Assembly: GCA_023485685.1 (NCBI GenBank)
Contig: JAMCZK010000044.1
Coordinates: forward strand, 1 to 44,650
Length of the DNA: 44,650 nucleotides
Direction: 5' to 3'
From: Chloroflexota bacterium
GTDB taxonomy: Bacteria; Chloroflexota; Anaerolineae; Anaerolineales; UBA11579
The first letter of the stretch is position 1; every line of letters starts with the position of its first letter. Of the stretch, positions 43,346 to 44,650 are shown piece after piece. Below the pieces are notes generated by a model. The model saw only the letters and a program-made list of their open reading frames with translations. It was not told the DNA's origin and ran no database searches. A program made the position numbers and the translations under genes.

Positions 43346-44650
43346 ATGACTCTCCCACTTTTTTCATTTGATCCCACCTATCGCATCTATCTGACCTTGG
43401 CGCAATATCCCATGCTGCGGCGGCGCATCCGCAGCAAAATGCGCCAGGAACTATTCCAGCGTGGAATTATTTCTGCTGAGGCGCTGGAAGAAATGGTGCT
43501 ACAACAAGCCGTCGATTCACAGTACCGCGAGGGATTGCTGGACACCCCCAGCGAGGAGGCCCAGGACGATTGGAAACAGCGCCTGGACGGCGTGCGCGAA
43601 CATCTCACCGATTTGAATTTCGCCAACAACCTGCCTTACGAGGTTTTTGAAGACATCGTGCGAGCTACGCTGGCGGAGCGTGGCGCCGAGAGCGATGACC
43701 TGCTGCGCACCTTCAACCCCGAATTGGCGCCGCAGGAAGCCCTCTTCGAGCAGGCCATGACCATTGCACGCCTAAGTCCAGAGCGGCGTGCGGCTTACGA
43801 GGCGCGCGAGCGTGAGATCAAAGTCGTGTTGATCCGTTTGATGATTTCGGATCAGCTCGCCTACATCAATATCGCCAAGGATTGGTTCAAGCTGGATGAC
43901 TTGCTGGCCATCCGCCGCCACAAATTTGGCAAAGGCCGCATCGGGGGCAAAGCCGCCGGCATGCTGCTGGCTTTGCGCATCCTGCAAGGCGTTGCGGAGC
44001 GCGACATCGTTGAAAATGTCACCATTCCCGAGTCGTATTTTTTGGGCGCGGATGTCATGTACACATTTATGGCGCACAACGGCATGATGCATTGGGCCGA
44101 TCAAAAATACAAAGATGAAGATCAAATCCGCAACGAGTTTCCGCGCATCCAGCGCGAGTACGCAGCAGGGCATTTCCCCCAAGACATTCGAGATGAGTTG
44201 GCTGGATTGTTGGAAAGGGTTGGAGGTCAACCCATTATCGTGCGCTCGTCCAGTTTGTTGGAGGACAACTTTGGGTCTTCGTTTGCGGGCAAATATGCCA
44301 GCTATTTTTGCCCCAACCAGGGCAGCCCCGAGGAGAACCTAGAGGCGCTCACCAAGGCCATCTCTGCGGTTTATGCCAGCGGGCTAAACCCAGATGCGCT
44401 GCTTTACCGGCGGGCGCATGGTCTGCAGGATTATGACGAACGCCTGGCCGTGCTGATTCAGGTCGTGCAAGGGGAAGCATACGGCCAATACTATTTCCCG
44501 CATTTGGCTGGGGTGGCCTTTAGCCGTAATTTGTTCCGTTGGTCGCCAAAGGTTCGCCGGGAAGACGGTTTTTTACGGCTCGTGGTAGGCATGGGCACCC
44601 GCGCCGTGGAGCATGTGGGAAACGATTACCCCCGGCTGGTGGCCCTCAGC
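43346..44650 (+). CDS. PEP synthase / pyruvate phosphate dikinase N-terminal (PEP/pyruvate-binding) domain protein, 3' truncated by window
   Basis: ATG at 43346, open to the window end: GKGRIGGKAAGMLLALRIL, IIVRSSSLLEDNFGSSFAGKYASYFCPNQGS, AYGQYYFPHLAGVAFSRN. Absent from the ORF track because no stop lies in the window. Confidence 0.85.
   Translation, partial: MTLPLFSFDPTYRIYLTLAQYPMLRRRIRSKMRQELFQRGIISAEALEEMVLQQAVDSQYREGLLDTPSEEAQDDWKQRLDGVREHLTDLNFANNLPYEVFEDIVRATLAERGAESDDLLRTFNPELAPQEALFEQAMTIARLSPERRAAYEAREREIKVVLIRLMISDQLAYINIAKDWFKLDDLLAIRRHKFGKGRIGGKAAGMLLALRILQGVAERDIVENVTIPESYFLGADVMYTFMAHNGMMHWADQKYKDEDQIRNEFPRIQREYAAGHFPQDIRDELAGLLERVGGQPIIVRSSSLLEDNFGSSFAGKYASYFCPNQGSPEENLEALTKAISAVYASGLNPDALLYRRAHGLQDYDERLAVLIQVVQGEAYGQYYFPHLAGVAFSRNLFRWSPKVRREDGFLRLVVGMGTRAVEHVGNDYPRLVALS

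Noticed and set aside
1-44650. Prophage, integrative element or genomic island
   Set aside because: No integrase, transposase, capsid, toxin-antitoxin or conjugation genes; content is mainly housekeeping. The tRNA-Leu repeats are not associated with an integrase.

Overview
The window looks like an ordinary, gene-dense chromosomal segment of a Chloroflexota (Anaerolineae-like) bacterium; the taxon is my inference. I see no phage, transposase, CRISPR array or plasmid backbone. Recognisable content: slyD 3' end; Asp/Glu racemase; SpoIIIAA/R3H-type ATPase; pdxT-pdxS; a polyamine cluster (agmatinase, pyruvoyl arginine decarboxylase, deoxyhypusine-synthase-like); a GntR-slipin-ABC operon with a CPBP-protease/ABC-ATPase fusion; deoxynucleoside kinase; pepF; an orphan CcrM-like methyltransferase; ychF; a tRNA-Leu(CAA) flanked by two aberrant tRNA-Leu-like copies; a K+ module (KdpD/KdpE-like pair, KimA-like permease, two TrkA/RCK proteins); gatC-gatA and gatB; a nucleotidyltransferase; a Deg-like protease lipoprotein; a MOSC protein; gdhA; dnaN; and the start of a PEP-synthase/PPDK-like gene. 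The most notable signals are: (1) a candidate oriC at about 29.79-30.17 kb with two perfect DnaA boxes 21 bp apart, 12 kb from dnaN; (2) two near-consensus parS sites at 10.16 and 11.12 kb, one in the linker of the fusion gene; (3) the three-copy tRNA-Leu-like array; (4) two REP-like hairpins abutting stop codons, one followed by a diverged second copy of the host gene's C-terminal codons; (5) a perfect 32-bp palindrome inside pepF; (6) an octamer array overlapping the gntR promoter. No single clearly new 'system' is proven. The origin region, the tRNA array and the K+ module are the best candidates for follow-up.
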